DNA of 64,000 nt from Bradyrhizobium sp. SZCCHNS1050 (lineage in GTDB: Bacteria; Pseudomonadota; Alphaproteobacteria; Rhizobiales; Xanthobacteraceae): NCBI RefSeq assembly GCF_032484785.1, contig NZ_JAUETR010000003.1:288490-352489 (forward strand), in the 5' to 3' direction. The notes under the pieces were generated by a model. That model saw nothing but the letters and a program-made list of their open reading frames with translations, was not told the origin of the DNA and ran no database searches. Positions 8,927 through 17,986 of the stretch are shown here, piece by piece (the first letter of the stretch is position 1; the number at the start of each line of letters is the position of its first letter). A program made the translations under genes and the position numbers.

Positions 8927-9433
8927 ATGCGATTAGATCCACGCGCGCTGGTCTTCGCGGCCGCAATCGTGACCGTCACCGCCGCACCGGCCTTTGCCCA
9001 GCCGGGCGCGGGCGGACCAGGGTGGGGCCCGGGCATGATGATGGGGCCGGGGATGATGGGCGGTCGGGGCTTCGGCTTCCTGTGCAATCCCCGCATGGCC
9101 GGATTTGCCGAATGGCGGATGTCGCAGATCGAGGCCGCCATCAAGCCGAACGACACGCAGCGGGCGCGGCTCGATGATCTCAAGGCGGCATCGGCCAAGG
9201 CCGCGGAGCTGATCACGAAGGACTGCCCGGCGACGCCGCCGGTCAAGGCGACCGACCGCCTCGCACTGGCGGAACAGCGCCTCGACACGATGCAGCAGGC
9301 GATCAAGATCGTCCGCCCGGCGTTTCAGGCGCTGTACGACTCGCTCGATGACAAGCAGAAGGCGGCCATGGACGCCAGCGGTCCGCGCAACTGGGGCTGG
9401 CATCACTGGCATTGGCCGTGGAGCGACGAGTAG
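8927..9433 (+). CDS. Spy/CpxP-like periplasmic protein (LTxxQ-type)
   Basis: 168 residues from ATG 8927, with AAGGAG seven bases upstream. The signal peptide ends APAFAQ. A Gly/Met-rich stretch with GPGMMMGPGMMGG follows, then an all-helical region (residues about 70-150: WRMSQIEAAIKPNDTQRARLDDLK...LQALYDSLDDKQKAAMD). This matches the LTxxQ/Spy family of periplasmic chaperone-like and metal-responsive proteins. The Met cluster and the terminal HHWHWPW suggest copper or nickel binding, but that is inference. An alternative upstream ATG at 8888 lacks a ribosome site. Confidence 0.8.
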   Translation: MRLDPRALVFAAAIVTVTAAPAFAQPGAGGPGWGPGMMMGPGMMGGRGFGFLCNPRMAGFAEWRMSQIEAAIKPNDTQRARLDDLKAASAKAAELITKDCPATPPVKATDRLALAEQRLDTMQQAIKIVRPAFQALYDSLDDKQKAAMDASGPRNWGWHHWHWPWSDE

Positions 9434-9613
9434 CCGAGACCTGGCGCGGCAGTGGCCGCGCGTCTCGCCGTCCCGGCCGCGCGGCCGTCGACCATCGGTG
9501 TCGTCCGGGCGGGCTGGGCGCACTGAGCAGGACGGCATTTGACCGTTCACGGCCCTCGTGTTCCGGCGCGGCATGGCGTAAAGCAGCCGGATCGAAACGA
9601 GGTTTCCCGTCAC

Positions 9614-11581
9614 TTGTCCTTTCCCACGACGAATCCGCCGCTCGCCCGCGCCCTGGCCGAGCGCAATTATGAGACTCCGACGCCCGTACAGCTCGCCGTG
9701 CTTGCACATGACGCCGTCGACCGTGACCTGCTGGTTTCGGCGCAGACCGGCTCGGGCAAGACCGTGGCCTATGGGCTGGCGCTTGCGAAGAACCTGCTCG
9801 GCGAGACCGAGCGGTTTGCGCGGGCGACCGCGCCGCTGGCGCTGATCGTGGCGCCGACGCGCGAGCTTGCCTTGCAGGTGCAGCGCGAGCTCGCATGGCT
9901 CTATCAGCACGCCGGCGCGCGCGTCGTCTCCTGCGTCGGCGGCATGGATCCGCGCCGCGAGCAGCGCGAGCTCGAGGCGGGCGCCCATATCGTGGTCGGC
10001 ACGCCCGGGCGGCTGTGCGACCATCTGCGGCGCGGGCGTCTCGACATCTCGGAATTGAAGGCCGTGGTGCTCGACGAGGCCGACGAGATGCTCAATCTCG
10101 GCTTTCGCGAGGACCTCGAGTTCATCCTCGAGACCACGCCGGAAACGCGCCGGACCCTGCTGTTCTCGGCGACCTTCCCGCGCGGCATCGTGGCGCTGGC
10201 CAAGCAGTATCAGGACGACGCGTTCCGGATCGAGGTCGAGGGCGACGAAGGCGGGCATGCCGACATCGAGTACCGCGCCATCCGCATCGCCGCCGACGAT
10301 GTCGAGCACGCGGTCGTCAACGTGCTGCGCTTCTACGAGTCGCCGAGCGCGATCGTATTCTGCAACACCCGCGAGAAGGTGCGCCATCTGCAGGCGGCGT
10401 TGCTGGAACGCGGTTTTTCCGTCGTCGCGCTGTCGGGTGAGCTGACCCAGAACGAGCGGACCACGGCGCTGCAGTCGCTGCGCGACGGGCGCGCGCGGGT
10501 GTGCGTGGCAACCGACGTCGCAGCACGCGGCATCGATCTCGCCAAGCTCGACCTCGTGGTCCACGCCGAGCTGCCGAACGATCCCGAGGTGATGCAGCAT
10601 CGCTCAGGCCGCACCGGCCGCGCCGGCCGCAAGGGCGTGAGCGTGCTGCTGGTGCCGCCGGCGCGGCGGCGGCGGGCGGAAACGCTGCTGAACCTCGCCG
10701 GCATCGAGGCCGCGTGGGGCGCGGCGCCGCAAGCTGATGAGATCCGCAAGCTCGATCAGGAGCGCATGCTCCACGACCAGGTGTTCACCGAGGAGACGAC
10801 GGCGGAGGATCTGGCGCTCGCGCAGGCGCTGCTGGCGGAGCGGTCGGCCGAGGACATCGCCGCCGCATTGGCGCGGCTCTATCGCGCGCGGCTGCCGTCG
10901 CCCGAGGACATTCTCGACCCGGGCCAGGATCGCGGCCGTGCGCGGGAGGATCGCGGTCGCGACACCGCCAGGCCGGCGCGCGGCGAGGAGCGGCCGCCGG
11001 CGCCCCGAACGAAGACAGGAAAGCCGTCGGCGCGCCACGGCATGGGCGAGCCGAGCGTCTGGTTCCGGGCGGCGATCGGGCGCAGGAAGAATGCGGAAGC
11101 GCGCTGGCTGCTGCCGATGATCTGCCGCCGCGGCGGCATCGACAAGCACGACATCGGCGCCATCAAGATCCAGGACACGACGACCGAGTTCGAGATCGCC
11201 GCGCGCGTCGCCGACGCTTTCACTGCGAACATCCGCCGTCCCGACAAGGAGGACAATATTCGGATCGAGCCGCTGGCGGGCGCGCCCTCGGGGCAGGCGT
11301 CGCCGGACAAGCCGCGCGCCGACAAGCGGCCGCCGCGGCGCGAGGCGGACGAGACGGCCTACCATCCGCTGCAGCGCGATGAGCCGCGCGGGGGAAGGGA
11401 CGCCAAGCCGCGCGGCAAGCCGCATCGCGAGGGGCCGGCGAAACCCGGCCAACAGCCGGCGTTCGCGAACAAAAAGCAGCATCGCGACAAGTCCAGCCAC
11501 GGCGGACAGACGTATTCAGACAGACCCTCGCGGGCGAAGGCGCCGGGTGGAAAGAAGGCCAAGGCCAAGCGCCGCGGCTGA
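9614..11581 (+). CDS. DEAD-box ATP-dependent RNA helicase with DbpA-type RNA-binding domain
   Basis: About 655 residues from TTG 9614 (GAGG upstream); an earlier TTG at 9539 is possible. The helicase core shows a Q-motif (YETPTPVQ), motif I AQTGSGKT, Ia PTRELALQVQ, Ib TPGRLCDHL, II DEAD, III SAT, IV AIVFCNTR, V ATDVAARGIDL and VI HRSGRTGRAGRKG. After it, GMGEPSVWFRAAIGRRKNAE begins a DbpA/CsdA-type RRM used in ribosome or RNA structure recognition. The last 100 residues are a Lys/Arg/Pro-rich disordered tail. Domain order matches DeaD/CsdA helicases, which remodel RNA during ribosome biogenesis and cold adaptation. Confidence 0.93.
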   Translation: MSFPTTNPPLARALAERNYETPTPVQLAVLAHDAVDRDLLVSAQTGSGKTVAYGLALAKNLLGETERFARATAPLALIVAPTRELALQVQRELAWLYQHAGARVVSCVGGMDPRREQRELEAGAHIVVGTPGRLCDHLRRGRLDISELKAVVLDEADEMLNLGFREDLEFILETTPETRRTLLFSATFPRGIVALAKQYQDDAFRIEVEGDEGGHADIEYRAIRIAADDVEHAVVNVLRFYESPSAIVFCNTREKVRHLQAALLERGFSVVALSGELTQNERTTALQSLRDGRARVCVATDVAARGIDLAKLDLVVHAELPNDPEVMQHRSGRTGRAGRKGVSVLLVPPARRRRAETLLNLAGIEAAWGAAPQADEIRKLDQERMLHDQVFTEETTAEDLALAQALLAERSAEDIAAALARLYRARLPSPEDILDPGQDRGRAREDRGRDTARPARGEERPPAPRTKTGKPSARHGMGEPSVWFRAAIGRRKNAEARWLLPMICRRGGIDKHDIGAIKIQDTTTEFEIAARVADAFTANIRRPDKEDNIRIEPLAGAPSGQASPDKPRADKRPPRREADETAYHPLQRDEPRGGRDAKPRGKPHREGPAKPGQQPAFANKKQHRDKSSHGGQTYSDRPSRAKAPGGKKAKAKRRG

Positions 11582-11655
11582 TCGGCCCGGCCCGGGCGGG
11601 GGGGCTGCCGTCGCTCCGCGTTATCGGCAGGTGAGCCACCAGGGAGGAGCCGCGC

Positions 11656-12057
11656 ATGAGCCGGTACGCCGTTCTGTATTTCGCGACACTGGCCGTGCTG
11701 CTCGGCTTCGACATCCCGTTCCTGAGCGTCGTCGCCAGGGGCTTCTTCCAGTCGCAGGTCGGCGAGATGCTGGGCGAGATCCGCCCCGTGCCGGCGGTGC
11801 TGTTCTATCTGCTCTATGTCGTGGGCGTGCTGATCTTCGTCAGCGGGACGGCCGACGCGACATGGCGCTCGACCTTGCTCTACGGCGCGCTGTTCGGGCT
11901 GTTCTGCTATGCGACCTTCGAGCTGACGTCGCTGGCGATGCTCAAGCAATGGACCTGGGCGGTGGTGGCGGTCGACATCAGCTGGGGCGTGTTCGTCACT
12001 GCGGTGTCGGCGACACTCGGGCTGCTGATCGCGGACTGGGCGACGCCACGGGGCTGA
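11656..12057 (+). CDS. DUF2177 family membrane protein
   Basis: 133 residues with four transmembrane helices: residues about 5-25, 46-63, 73-93 and 100-126. The FFQSQVGEMLG and YATFELTSLAMLKQWTW blocks are characteristic of DUF2177. AGGGAGGAG lies seven bases before the ATG, a strong ribosome site. Function in the family is unknown. It is followed by a long hairpin shared with the convergent peroxiredoxin gene. Confidence 0.85.
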   Translation: MSRYAVLYFATLAVLLGFDIPFLSVVARGFFQSQVGEMLGEIRPVPAVLFYLLYVVGVLIFVSGTADATWRSTLLYGALFGLFCYATFELTSLAMLKQWTWAVVAVDISWGVFVTAVSATLGLLIADWATPRG

Positions 12058-12104
12058 AGTGGCGTCGGCCCGAAGCGCTCAGAGTTCGAGCCCAGTCTAT
12101 CGAG

Positions 12105-12138
12105 ATCCCGGGTCCGCCTCTGCGAGGCGTCCCGGGAT
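12105..12138. repeat. REP-like hairpin between convergent genes, possible bidirectional terminator
   Basis: ATCCCGGG (12105-12112) pairs with CCCGGGAT (12131-12138), and CGCCTC pairs with GAGGCG around a TGC loop. The result is a near-continuous 14-bp stem followed by GACG. It sits between the convergent DUF2177 and peroxiredoxin genes. There is no T-run, so it may be a dispersed REP-like element rather than a classical terminator. Confidence 0.6.
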
Positions 12139-12165
12139 GACGTCGTTAAACGTCGTTTGCCGCCG

Positions 12166-12825
12166 TCACTTCGGCTGCGGCACCACGCGCAGATACGGCT
12201 TCGGCGCCTTCCAGCCATTCGGATAGATCGTCTTGGCCTCGTCGTCGGACACCGAGCCGGCGATGATGACGTCCTCACCCTGCTTCCAGTCGGCCGGGGT
12301 GGCGACGCGGTGCTTGGAGGTGAGCTGCAGCGAGTCGATGACGCGGAGAATTTCCTGGAAGTTGCGCCCGGTCGTCATCGGGTAGACCAGGATCAGCTTG
12401 ATCTTCTTGTCGGGCCCGATGATGAAGACGTTGCGGACGGTCTGGTTGTCGGCCGCGCTGCGCTTGGACGGGTCCCCGGAGATCGCCGCCGGCAGCATGT
12501 CGTAGAGCTTGGAGACGTTGTAGTCGGTGTCGCCGATCATCGGGTAGTTCGGCGCGGCACCCTGCGTCTCGCGAATGTCCTCGGACCACTTGGCGTGGTT
12601 CTCCACCGGGTCGACCGACAGGCCCATCAGCTTGACGCCGCGCTTGTCGAACTCCGGTTTCAGCCGCGCCAGCGCGCCGAGCTCGGTGGTGCAGACCGGG
12701 GTGAAATCCTTCGGATGCGAGAACAAGAGGGCCCAGCTGTCGCCGATCCAGTCGTGGAATTTGATCTTGCCTTCGGTGGTTTGCGCCTCGAAGTCCGGGG
12801 CAGTGGAGCCGATCTGGAGAGCCAT
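12166..12825 (-). CDS. 1-Cys peroxiredoxin (Prx6 type)
   Basis: 219 residues from ATG 12825, which gives the canonical MALQIGSTAPDFEAQTTEG start and has GAGGA upstream. The frame runs to 12873, but that extension is not family-like. The active-site motif FTPVCTTELG carries the peroxidatic Cys near residue 47. The long C-terminal domain (PADWKQGEDVIIAGSVSDDEAKTIYPNGW) is the dimerisation region of Prx6/AhpC-1Cys enzymes. It reduces hydrogen and alkyl peroxides in the cytoplasm. No oxyR lies next to it. Confidence 0.93.
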   Translation of the reverse strand: MALQIGSTAPDFEAQTTEGKIKFHDWIGDSWALLFSHPKDFTPVCTTELGALARLKPEFDKRGVKLMGLSVDPVENHAKWSEDIRETQGAAPNYPMIGDTDYNVSKLYDMLPAAISGDPSKRSAADNQTVRNVFIIGPDKKIKLILVYPMTTGRNFQEILRVIDSLQLTSKHRVATPADWKQGEDVIIAGSVSDDEAKTIYPNGWKAPKPYLRVVPQPK

Positions 12826-13190
12826 GGCAGTCCTCAATTCATTGCAGTGGCGGAAATAAATTCTTCTAAACACTATAGGAAATACTGCTCCTCAAGGGAA
12901 CTGTCTCACGAGAAAGAGAAAAAGATTTCCCTGGAACTCACGGAGCCAACAACTTCTTTTGAGTTTCCTGGCTGCGACGAAACATCCGTGAGACGACCGG
13001 TTGCCCAGATTTCGCCATCTGGCGGTCGCAACACGCCGCCCCCTGACGCCCCTCGGCATTGAACCGTGATCGAGGTCACTGCGGCAAATCGGCAACCGAT
13101 ACAAAAACCCACAGCACCGTTTCGAACCGTTAACCACTCGTTCAGACGCGCGCCGACAAGGTGGGTCAACACAGCAACTGAGAAGAGAAC
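12826..13190. other. Intergenic region, divergent promoters expected
   Basis: 365 bp between the divergent starts of the peroxiredoxin gene and the gene at 13191. The part nearest the peroxiredoxin gene is AT-rich for this genome (around 12855-12885), consistent with a promoter. I see no repeat, no hairpin and no palindrome I would call an operator. The long minus-strand frame through here is a shadow. Confidence 0.5.
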
Positions 13191-13760
13191 ATGGCTACCT
13201 CTGCACCAAAAACCATCGGCATCGATGGTCTCGAACCGTCCTCCTGTGAGACCGCTGCTTTCGCGCTCGGCATCGTGCGCGACGGCGTGATCACCGGCGA
13301 GGGCCCGACCACCGCGGGACGCGTGCATTTCTCCCGGGTGCTCGATGCCGATGACGCGGCCTGGTGCGCGCGCATCCTCACCGCCGCTGCGGTGAACGAT
13401 GCCCCGGTGAGCCGTGCCGAAGCCGAGGCCCTGTTCGCGATCGACCAGGCCGCGACCGAACGCAACGATAACGGCCGGTTCGAGGACCTGCTCGCCAAGG
13501 CGATTGCGCATCACACCGCCTCCGCATCCGGCCTGCCGGTGCCGCCGCGCAGCGTCGCGCTGGCCGCCGAGACCGACATCGCGAGCTGGGCGCCGGCCAA
13601 TGCGCGCGGCGTCCGCACCGACGTGCTGGAATGGGTCGCCAAGCAGATGCGCGGCAAGCGCCAGGGCAACCGCGTCCTGAGAGCCATGGTCGCGACGCTC
13701 GTCGGCGTCACCGTGCTGCCGCTGGCGCAACTGCCGTCGATGATCGACATCGGGATGTAA
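13191..13760 (+). CDS. Conserved hypothetical cytoplasmic protein
   Basis: 189 residues, Ala-rich and helical, without a signal peptide. The middle part (PVSRAEAEALFAIDQAATERNDNGRFEDLLAKAIAHH) looks like a pair of EF-hand- or TerB-like helices, but the match is too weak to name. A hydrophobic C-terminal stretch (MVATLVGVTVLPLAQL) could be a membrane tail. The ATG at 13191 follows a weak AGAAGAGAA site. A strong terminator follows the gene, so it is probably monocistronic. Confidence 0.65.
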   Translation: MATSAPKTIGIDGLEPSSCETAAFALGIVRDGVITGEGPTTAGRVHFSRVLDADDAAWCARILTAAAVNDAPVSRAEAEALFAIDQAATERNDNGRFEDLLAKAIAHHTASASGLPVPPRSVALAAETDIASWAPANARGVRTDVLEWVAKQMRGKRQGNRVLRAMVATLVGVTVLPLAQLPSMIDIGM

Positions 13761-13794
13761 GCGCGTCGCGTTCATCCCACGGCACGAGTTAGAC

Positions 13795-13828
13795 GAGCGC
13801 GATGATCTCATCGCGCTCTTTTCGTTTT
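13795..13828 (+). terminator. Intrinsic terminator after the 13191 gene
   Basis: GAGCGCGATGA and TCATCGCGCTC form an 11-bp perfect stem with a two-base TC spacer, followed by TTTTCGTTTT. This is a textbook rho-independent terminator 35 bp past the stop codon. Confidence 0.85.
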
Positions 13829-13919
13829 GACCGGCGGCGGTCGCATCACGGCTCTTGATGGCGCCGCCCGGCCGGTGAATCAATCGGCGGTGATGCGACC
13901 GAACACGGAGATGTCGAAG

Positions 13920-15044
13920 ATGAGCCGATGGAGCTTCGCCGCGCGTCTGTTCGCGGTGGCGGCGACGGCGCTGCTGCTCATGATGGCCTGGCAGACCTTT
14001 CCGCTGATCCAGGCCGAGCTGCTCGGCCTCCGCGCCAAGCCGCGCGAGATCACGCCGCGCGGCGACCTCGCCGCCGACGAGAAGAGTACGATCGCACTGT
14101 TCGAGAGCCGCAGCGGCTCGGTCGTGTTCATCACGACCGTCCAACAATCGGTCAACCCGTGGACCGGCAACGCGCAGCAGGAGCGCTCCGGCACCGGCTC
14201 CGGTTTCGTGTGGGACGACCTTGGCCACGTCGTCACCAATTATCACGTCATCGAGGGCGCGACCGAGGCGCTGGTCAGCCTGACCGATGGACGCTCGTTC
14301 CGCGCAGCGCTGGTCGGCGCCAGTCCGGAAAACGATCTGGCGGTGCTGGTGATCGGCGTCGGCGTCGACCGGCCTAAGCCGCTGCCGATCGGCACCAGCG
14401 CCGACCTCAAGGTCGGGCAGAAGGTGTTCGCGATCGGCAATCCCTTCGGCCTCAGCAGCACGCTGACCACAGGCATCGTCTCGGCGCTCAATCGGAACCT
14501 GCAGGTCACACAGGACCGGGTCTTGAATGGACTGATCCAGACCGATGCCGCGATCAATCCCGGCAATTCCGGCGGACCGCTGCTCGACAGCGCGGGGCGG
14601 CTGATCGGCGTCAACACCGCGATCTACAGCCCCTCGGGCGCGTCCGCCGGCATCGGCTTCGCGGTGCCCGTCGACAAGGTCAACCGCATCGTGCCGCGCC
14701 TGATCGCCAGCGGCCGCTACGTCACGCCGAGCCTCGGCATCCGCACCGATCCGAAGGCCAACGAGGCGCTGTCGGCGCGTCTCGGCCTGTCCGGTGTGTT
14801 CGTGCTCGACGTCGAACAGGATTCCGCGGCCGACAAGGCCGGGTTGGTCCCGGCGCGGCTGACCCGCGACGGCGGCTTTGCGCTCGGCGACGTCGTGCTG
14901 GCGATCGATGGACAGGCGGTGGAGTCGCCCGAGGACATGACGCGCGCACTGGAGAACAAGAACCCGGGCGATCGGGTGGTGCTGCGCGTGCTCCGCGGCG
15001 GCAAGACGATCGAGGTCCGGGTGACGCTCGATGTCGCGCGGTGA
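13920..15044 (+). CDS. HtrA/DegS-like periplasmic serine protease
   Basis: About 374 residues from ATG 13920 (ACGGAG nine bases upstream; ATG 13911 is too close to that site). An N-terminal membrane anchor or signal (LFAVAATALLLMMAWQTFPLI) precedes a trypsin-like domain with the full triad: His in NYHVIEG, Asp in ENDLAVL, and Ser in NPGNSGGPLL. A single C-terminal PDZ domain follows (GVFVLDVEQDSAADKAGL...GDVVLAIDGQAVESPEDM). One PDZ domain plus a membrane anchor fits DegS-like or HhoA-like envelope quality-control proteases. It lies behind a terminator and is monocistronic. Confidence 0.92.
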   Translation: MSRWSFAARLFAVAATALLLMMAWQTFPLIQAELLGLRAKPREITPRGDLAADEKSTIALFESRSGSVVFITTVQQSVNPWTGNAQQERSGTGSGFVWDDLGHVVTNYHVIEGATEALVSLTDGRSFRAALVGASPENDLAVLVIGVGVDRPKPLPIGTSADLKVGQKVFAIGNPFGLSSTLTTGIVSALNRNLQVTQDRVLNGLIQTDAAINPGNSGGPLLDSAGRLIGVNTAIYSPSGASAGIGFAVPVDKVNRIVPRLIASGRYVTPSLGIRTDPKANEALSARLGLSGVFVLDVEQDSAADKAGLVPARLTRDGGFALGDVVLAIDGQAVESPEDMTRALENKNPGDRVVLRVLRGGKTIEVRVTLDVAR

Positions 15045-15075
15045 GGTGGTCGTGAAGCAGCGGGATGTTTCCACG

Positions 15076-15151
15076 CGTCATTGCGAGCGCAGCGAAGCAA
15101 TCCAGAGTGGTGGGCGGGACTCTGGATTGCTTCGCTGCGCTCGCAATGACG
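15076..15151. repeat. Perfect 33-bp palindromic element
   Basis: The left arm 15076-15108, beginning CGTCATTGCGAGCGCAGCGA, is exactly repeated in inverse at 15119-15151 around a 10-base loop. This is the common rhizobial intergenic palindrome. It follows the htrA-type gene and could terminate transcription or act as a REP/MITE-like unit. A degenerate relative lies at 28891-29041. Confidence 0.85.
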
Positions 15152-15249
15152 TGGAGAAAGTAGTGGCTCGCAAGGCGAAACAGTATGCGGGACGACGTCC
15201 CCGGGTTTGCTTCCGCTCGCCCGGGGAGGAATGTATTCGCGTTGTCTGA

Positions 15250-17106
15250 CTACCTCATCACCGCCGTCTTCTTCGGCGCCTCGTCGTCGAGCCCCACGGT
15301 GCGGCCGGGGAAGCCGGCGACGTCGAAATAGCGCTGGGCGCCGACGCGCTGCAGCTTCAGCACGGTGCGCAGGCCGCCGGCGGCCGGGTCCGACTTGATG
15401 ACGTCCGACGTCGCCTTCGGCGTTGTGCCGTTCGGCATCGCCTCGGTCATGATGCGGCCGATCAGTCTTCCCTTCGGCGCGACCTTGAGGTCGAGCAGCC
15501 TGGCCGCGGTGATGCCGACATCGGCATTGCTGACGGGCAGGGGATCGACGAAGCCGGCCTTGAAGTCGGGTCCGATGGCCGCCATGAAGTTGTAGGTGTC
15601 GCCGCGGCCGAACGAGCCGTGCATGCCCTGGCCCTGGCGCAGCACGGTGTCGGCGACCTCGACCTGGCAGTTGGACGGCTGGTCGCAGCCCGGCGCGACG
15701 TAGGAGCGGAAATTGACCACGATCGCCGGGTGCGGCGTCACCGCCTTGCCCTGCAGGTTGATCCGCGACAGCGGCAGCGTGCCGGGAATCTCGCCAAGCT
15801 TGTCGTCGACGAAGATGCCGGAGACGTAGTCCTGCGCCAGCAGCGCCTTGACGGTGCGGCGGGCGAGCTTCCTGTCGTTGTTGGGCAGATAGATCAGGTC
15901 GGAGCCGCCATTGGTGGCGACGACGAGGTCGGGCTTGGCGGGATCCTTGCCGAGTACGCCGTTGCCGGCCTTCGGGTGCTTGCCCTCAGGTACGGCCGCG
16001 TTCTTGTCGTTGGGATCGAACAGCGGCAGGTCGAGCGCCTTGGCGAGGTCGATCGCCAGGAAGCCCATCGGCAGGAAATCCTTCGGCGTGTCGTCGTAGC
16101 TGACCTTGGCCGATGGCGAGGTCTTGCTCTCCTTGGAGATGGTCGAGAAGCCGTGGTCGGCCTGGACCATGATGTTGGTCGAGGCGGCGAGCCCGAGATC
16201 GTCGAGCGCCTTGCGCAGCGCCGCCAGATTGTCGTCGGCATTCCTGATGCCGGCCATCGACGTCGGGCCATTGATGCCCGGCGTGATGGTGTTGAGGCTG
16301 TCGCCGTGATTGTGCTGGCTGCCGTCCGGGTCGCGCGACCAGAACACCAGAACGAACGGCTTGTTGCGGGCCTTGAACATCGGCAGCACCGCCTTGGTGG
16401 CGACGTCGACCATGTAGGCCTGCTGCGCGACGTTGGCCGAGGTCGTGCCCGGCGTCTTGGCGTCGCCCGCCTTTCCGTTGTCGCCGCGCGACGGCGTCGC
16501 CAGCGGCAGGCCGGCCTTGGTCATGGCGTCCTTGACCTCGTCGGTCACCGGCACGCCATTCTTGTTGCCGGTGGAGTCGTCGATCACGATCGAGGAGGTC
16601 GCGCCGGGCTTGCAAGGGCAGCCGGTGTGGTCGAACAGATAGGTCGGGCCGAGCTTGCCGATCGCGGCGGTCGAATAACCGGCCTTGCGGGCAAGCTTCA
16701 GGATCGTGTCCTCGTTGAGGTAGTCGCCGTTGAAATGCTCGTCGATGTCGCCGAGCACGGCGTCGTTCTCGATGAAGGGCACGACGGTATCGCCGGCCGG
16801 CGCCGAGGTGTAGCCCGTGAAGATCGTGTTCGAGAATGTGCCGGTGTCGCCGAGATAGTGGCCGGTCGCCATGGCCGAGCCGTTGGCCATCGTGAAGGTC
16901 GGAAACAGCGAGTGCGAATTCTTGAAGTTGACGCCCTTGTCGCGGACGGCGGCCATGGCCGGGGCGGTCTCCGGCGTCACCTTGAGCGCACGCAGGCCGT
17001 CGGGAATGAACAGGATGAGATTATGGGGGGTGGCGTTCTGCGCAAATGCGGCTCCAGACGACAGCAAGGTCAGTCCGGCGCACAGCAGCACGAGCGGGCG
17101 GCGCAT
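15250..17106 (-). CDS. Exported alkaline-phosphatase-superfamily phosphodiesterase
   Basis: 618 residues with a cleavable signal peptide (ends GAAFAQ). The N-terminal part has LILFIPDGLRA, a metal-ligand Asp motif, then SLFPTFTMANGSAMATGH with the nucleophilic Thr typical of nucleotide pyrophosphatase/phosphodiesterases. VFWSRDPDGSQHNHGDS and VQADHGFS carry the remaining Asp/His metal ligands. This is the type I phosphodiesterase/nucleotide pyrophosphatase fold. The natural substrate (phosphodiester, nucleotide or phospholipid head group) is not evident. AGGAG lies seven bases before the ATG. Monocistronic. Confidence 0.88.
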   Translation of the reverse strand: MRRPLVLLCAGLTLLSSGAAFAQNATPHNLILFIPDGLRALKVTPETAPAMAAVRDKGVNFKNSHSLFPTFTMANGSAMATGHYLGDTGTFSNTIFTGYTSAPAGDTVVPFIENDAVLGDIDEHFNGDYLNEDTILKLARKAGYSTAAIGKLGPTYLFDHTGCPCKPGATSSIVIDDSTGNKNGVPVTDEVKDAMTKAGLPLATPSRGDNGKAGDAKTPGTTSANVAQQAYMVDVATKAVLPMFKARNKPFVLVFWSRDPDGSQHNHGDSLNTITPGINGPTSMAGIRNADDNLAALRKALDDLGLAASTNIMVQADHGFSTISKESKTSPSAKVSYDDTPKDFLPMGFLAIDLAKALDLPLFDPNDKNAAVPEGKHPKAGNGVLGKDPAKPDLVVATNGGSDLIYLPNNDRKLARRTVKALLAQDYVSGIFVDDKLGEIPGTLPLSRINLQGKAVTPHPAIVVNFRSYVAPGCDQPSNCQVEVADTVLRQGQGMHGSFGRGDTYNFMAAIGPDFKAGFVDPLPVSNADVGITAARLLDLKVAPKGRLIGRIMTEAMPNGTTPKATSDVIKSDPAAGGLRTVLKLQRVGAQRYFDVAGFPGRTVGLDDEAPKKTAVMR

Positions 17107-17310
17107 TGAAAACTCCTGAAGGCAATCGGCGGAATCGCGGCGTCTCGCCGCAGGGAAGAGCTTTAGTTTTGCCGGGTGACAGTTTTGTTACAAGAGGCTC
17201 GGAGGCCGCCGACAGCGCTCCGGGCAGGATTTTCTTGCGGCGGGCTCGTCGGTGGCAGGAACTAGGGTATGGCTTTCTGGTTGTCGGCTCACAATCAACA
17301 GGAGCACACC

Positions 17311-17805
17311 ATGCCTGCCGACAAAGACCTCAACGAGCTCTTCCTCGATACCCTCAAGGACATCTACTACGCCGAGAAGCAGATCCTGAAGACGCTGCCG
17401 AAAATGGCCAAGGCGGCGCAGTCGGAGAAGCTGGCGGCGGCGTTCGAGAAGCACCAGGAGGAGACCGAAGGCCAGATCGAGCGGCTCGAGCAGATTTTCG
17501 AGCTGATCGGCAAGCCCGCCCGCGGCAAGAAGTGCGATGCGATCGAGGGCATCATCGATGAGGGCAAGGAGATCATGGACGAGTACAAGGGGACCCAGGC
17601 GCTCGACGCCGGCCTTCTTGCTGCAGCGCAGGCGGTCGAGCACTACGAGATGTCGCGCTATGGCACCCTGAAGGCCTGGGCCCTCAAGCTCAACCTGCCG
17701 AAAGCCGCCAAGCTGCTCGACCAGACGCTGAATGAAGAGCGGAAGACCGACGAGACGCTGACCAAGATCGCTGAGACCGCGGTCAACTACGAAGCTGCGG
17801 CCTGA
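17311..17805 (+). CDS. Ferritin-like DUF892 (YciE/YciF family) protein
   Basis: 164 residues from ATG 17311 with AGGAG upstream; the longer frame from 17269 is unlikely. It is an all-helical four-helix bundle starting LNELFLDTLKDIYYAEKQILKTLPKMAKAA. It has the family's E...HxxE pattern (EKHQEETEGQIERLEQIFELIG) and AAQAVEHYEMSRYGTLKAWA. Members are stress-induced proteins with a possible di-metal site; their chemistry is not settled. Monocistronic. Confidence 0.92.
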   Translation: MPADKDLNELFLDTLKDIYYAEKQILKTLPKMAKAAQSEKLAAAFEKHQEETEGQIERLEQIFELIGKPARGKKCDAIEGIIDEGKEIMDEYKGTQALDAGLLAAAQAVEHYEMSRYGTLKAWALKLNLPKAAKLLDQTLNEERKTDETLTKIAETAVNYEAAA

Positions 17806-17986
17806 TCGTCAGGTCGATCGTGACCCCAACGCCGCCGCCAGCGTGCCACCAGCGCCGGCGGCGTCGTCACGAGTCGCACCTTTGGAGGCTGGTTGGAGCC
17901 TGCCAAGGTGCCGACCTCGATCTTCTCCCGCCGGTTTGCGTCTTTCCCTGCGTTCTGACGAGACAGGGGTGCGAGTCAGCCGCTGC

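Noticed and set aside
8933-10600. Minus-strand frame of 555 codons
   Set aside because: Antisense to the Spy-like gene and the DEAD-box helicase.
12906-15074. Minus-strand frame of 722 codons
   Set aside because: Antisense to the 13191 gene and to the HtrA-type protease with its full catalytic triad.
15076-15151. Possible CRISPR repeat or attachment site
   Set aside because: There is one palindrome with no spacers or regular array, and no cas, integrase or transposase gene nearby.
15619-17109. Plus-strand frame of 496 codons
   Set aside because: Antisense to the exported phosphodiesterase gene.
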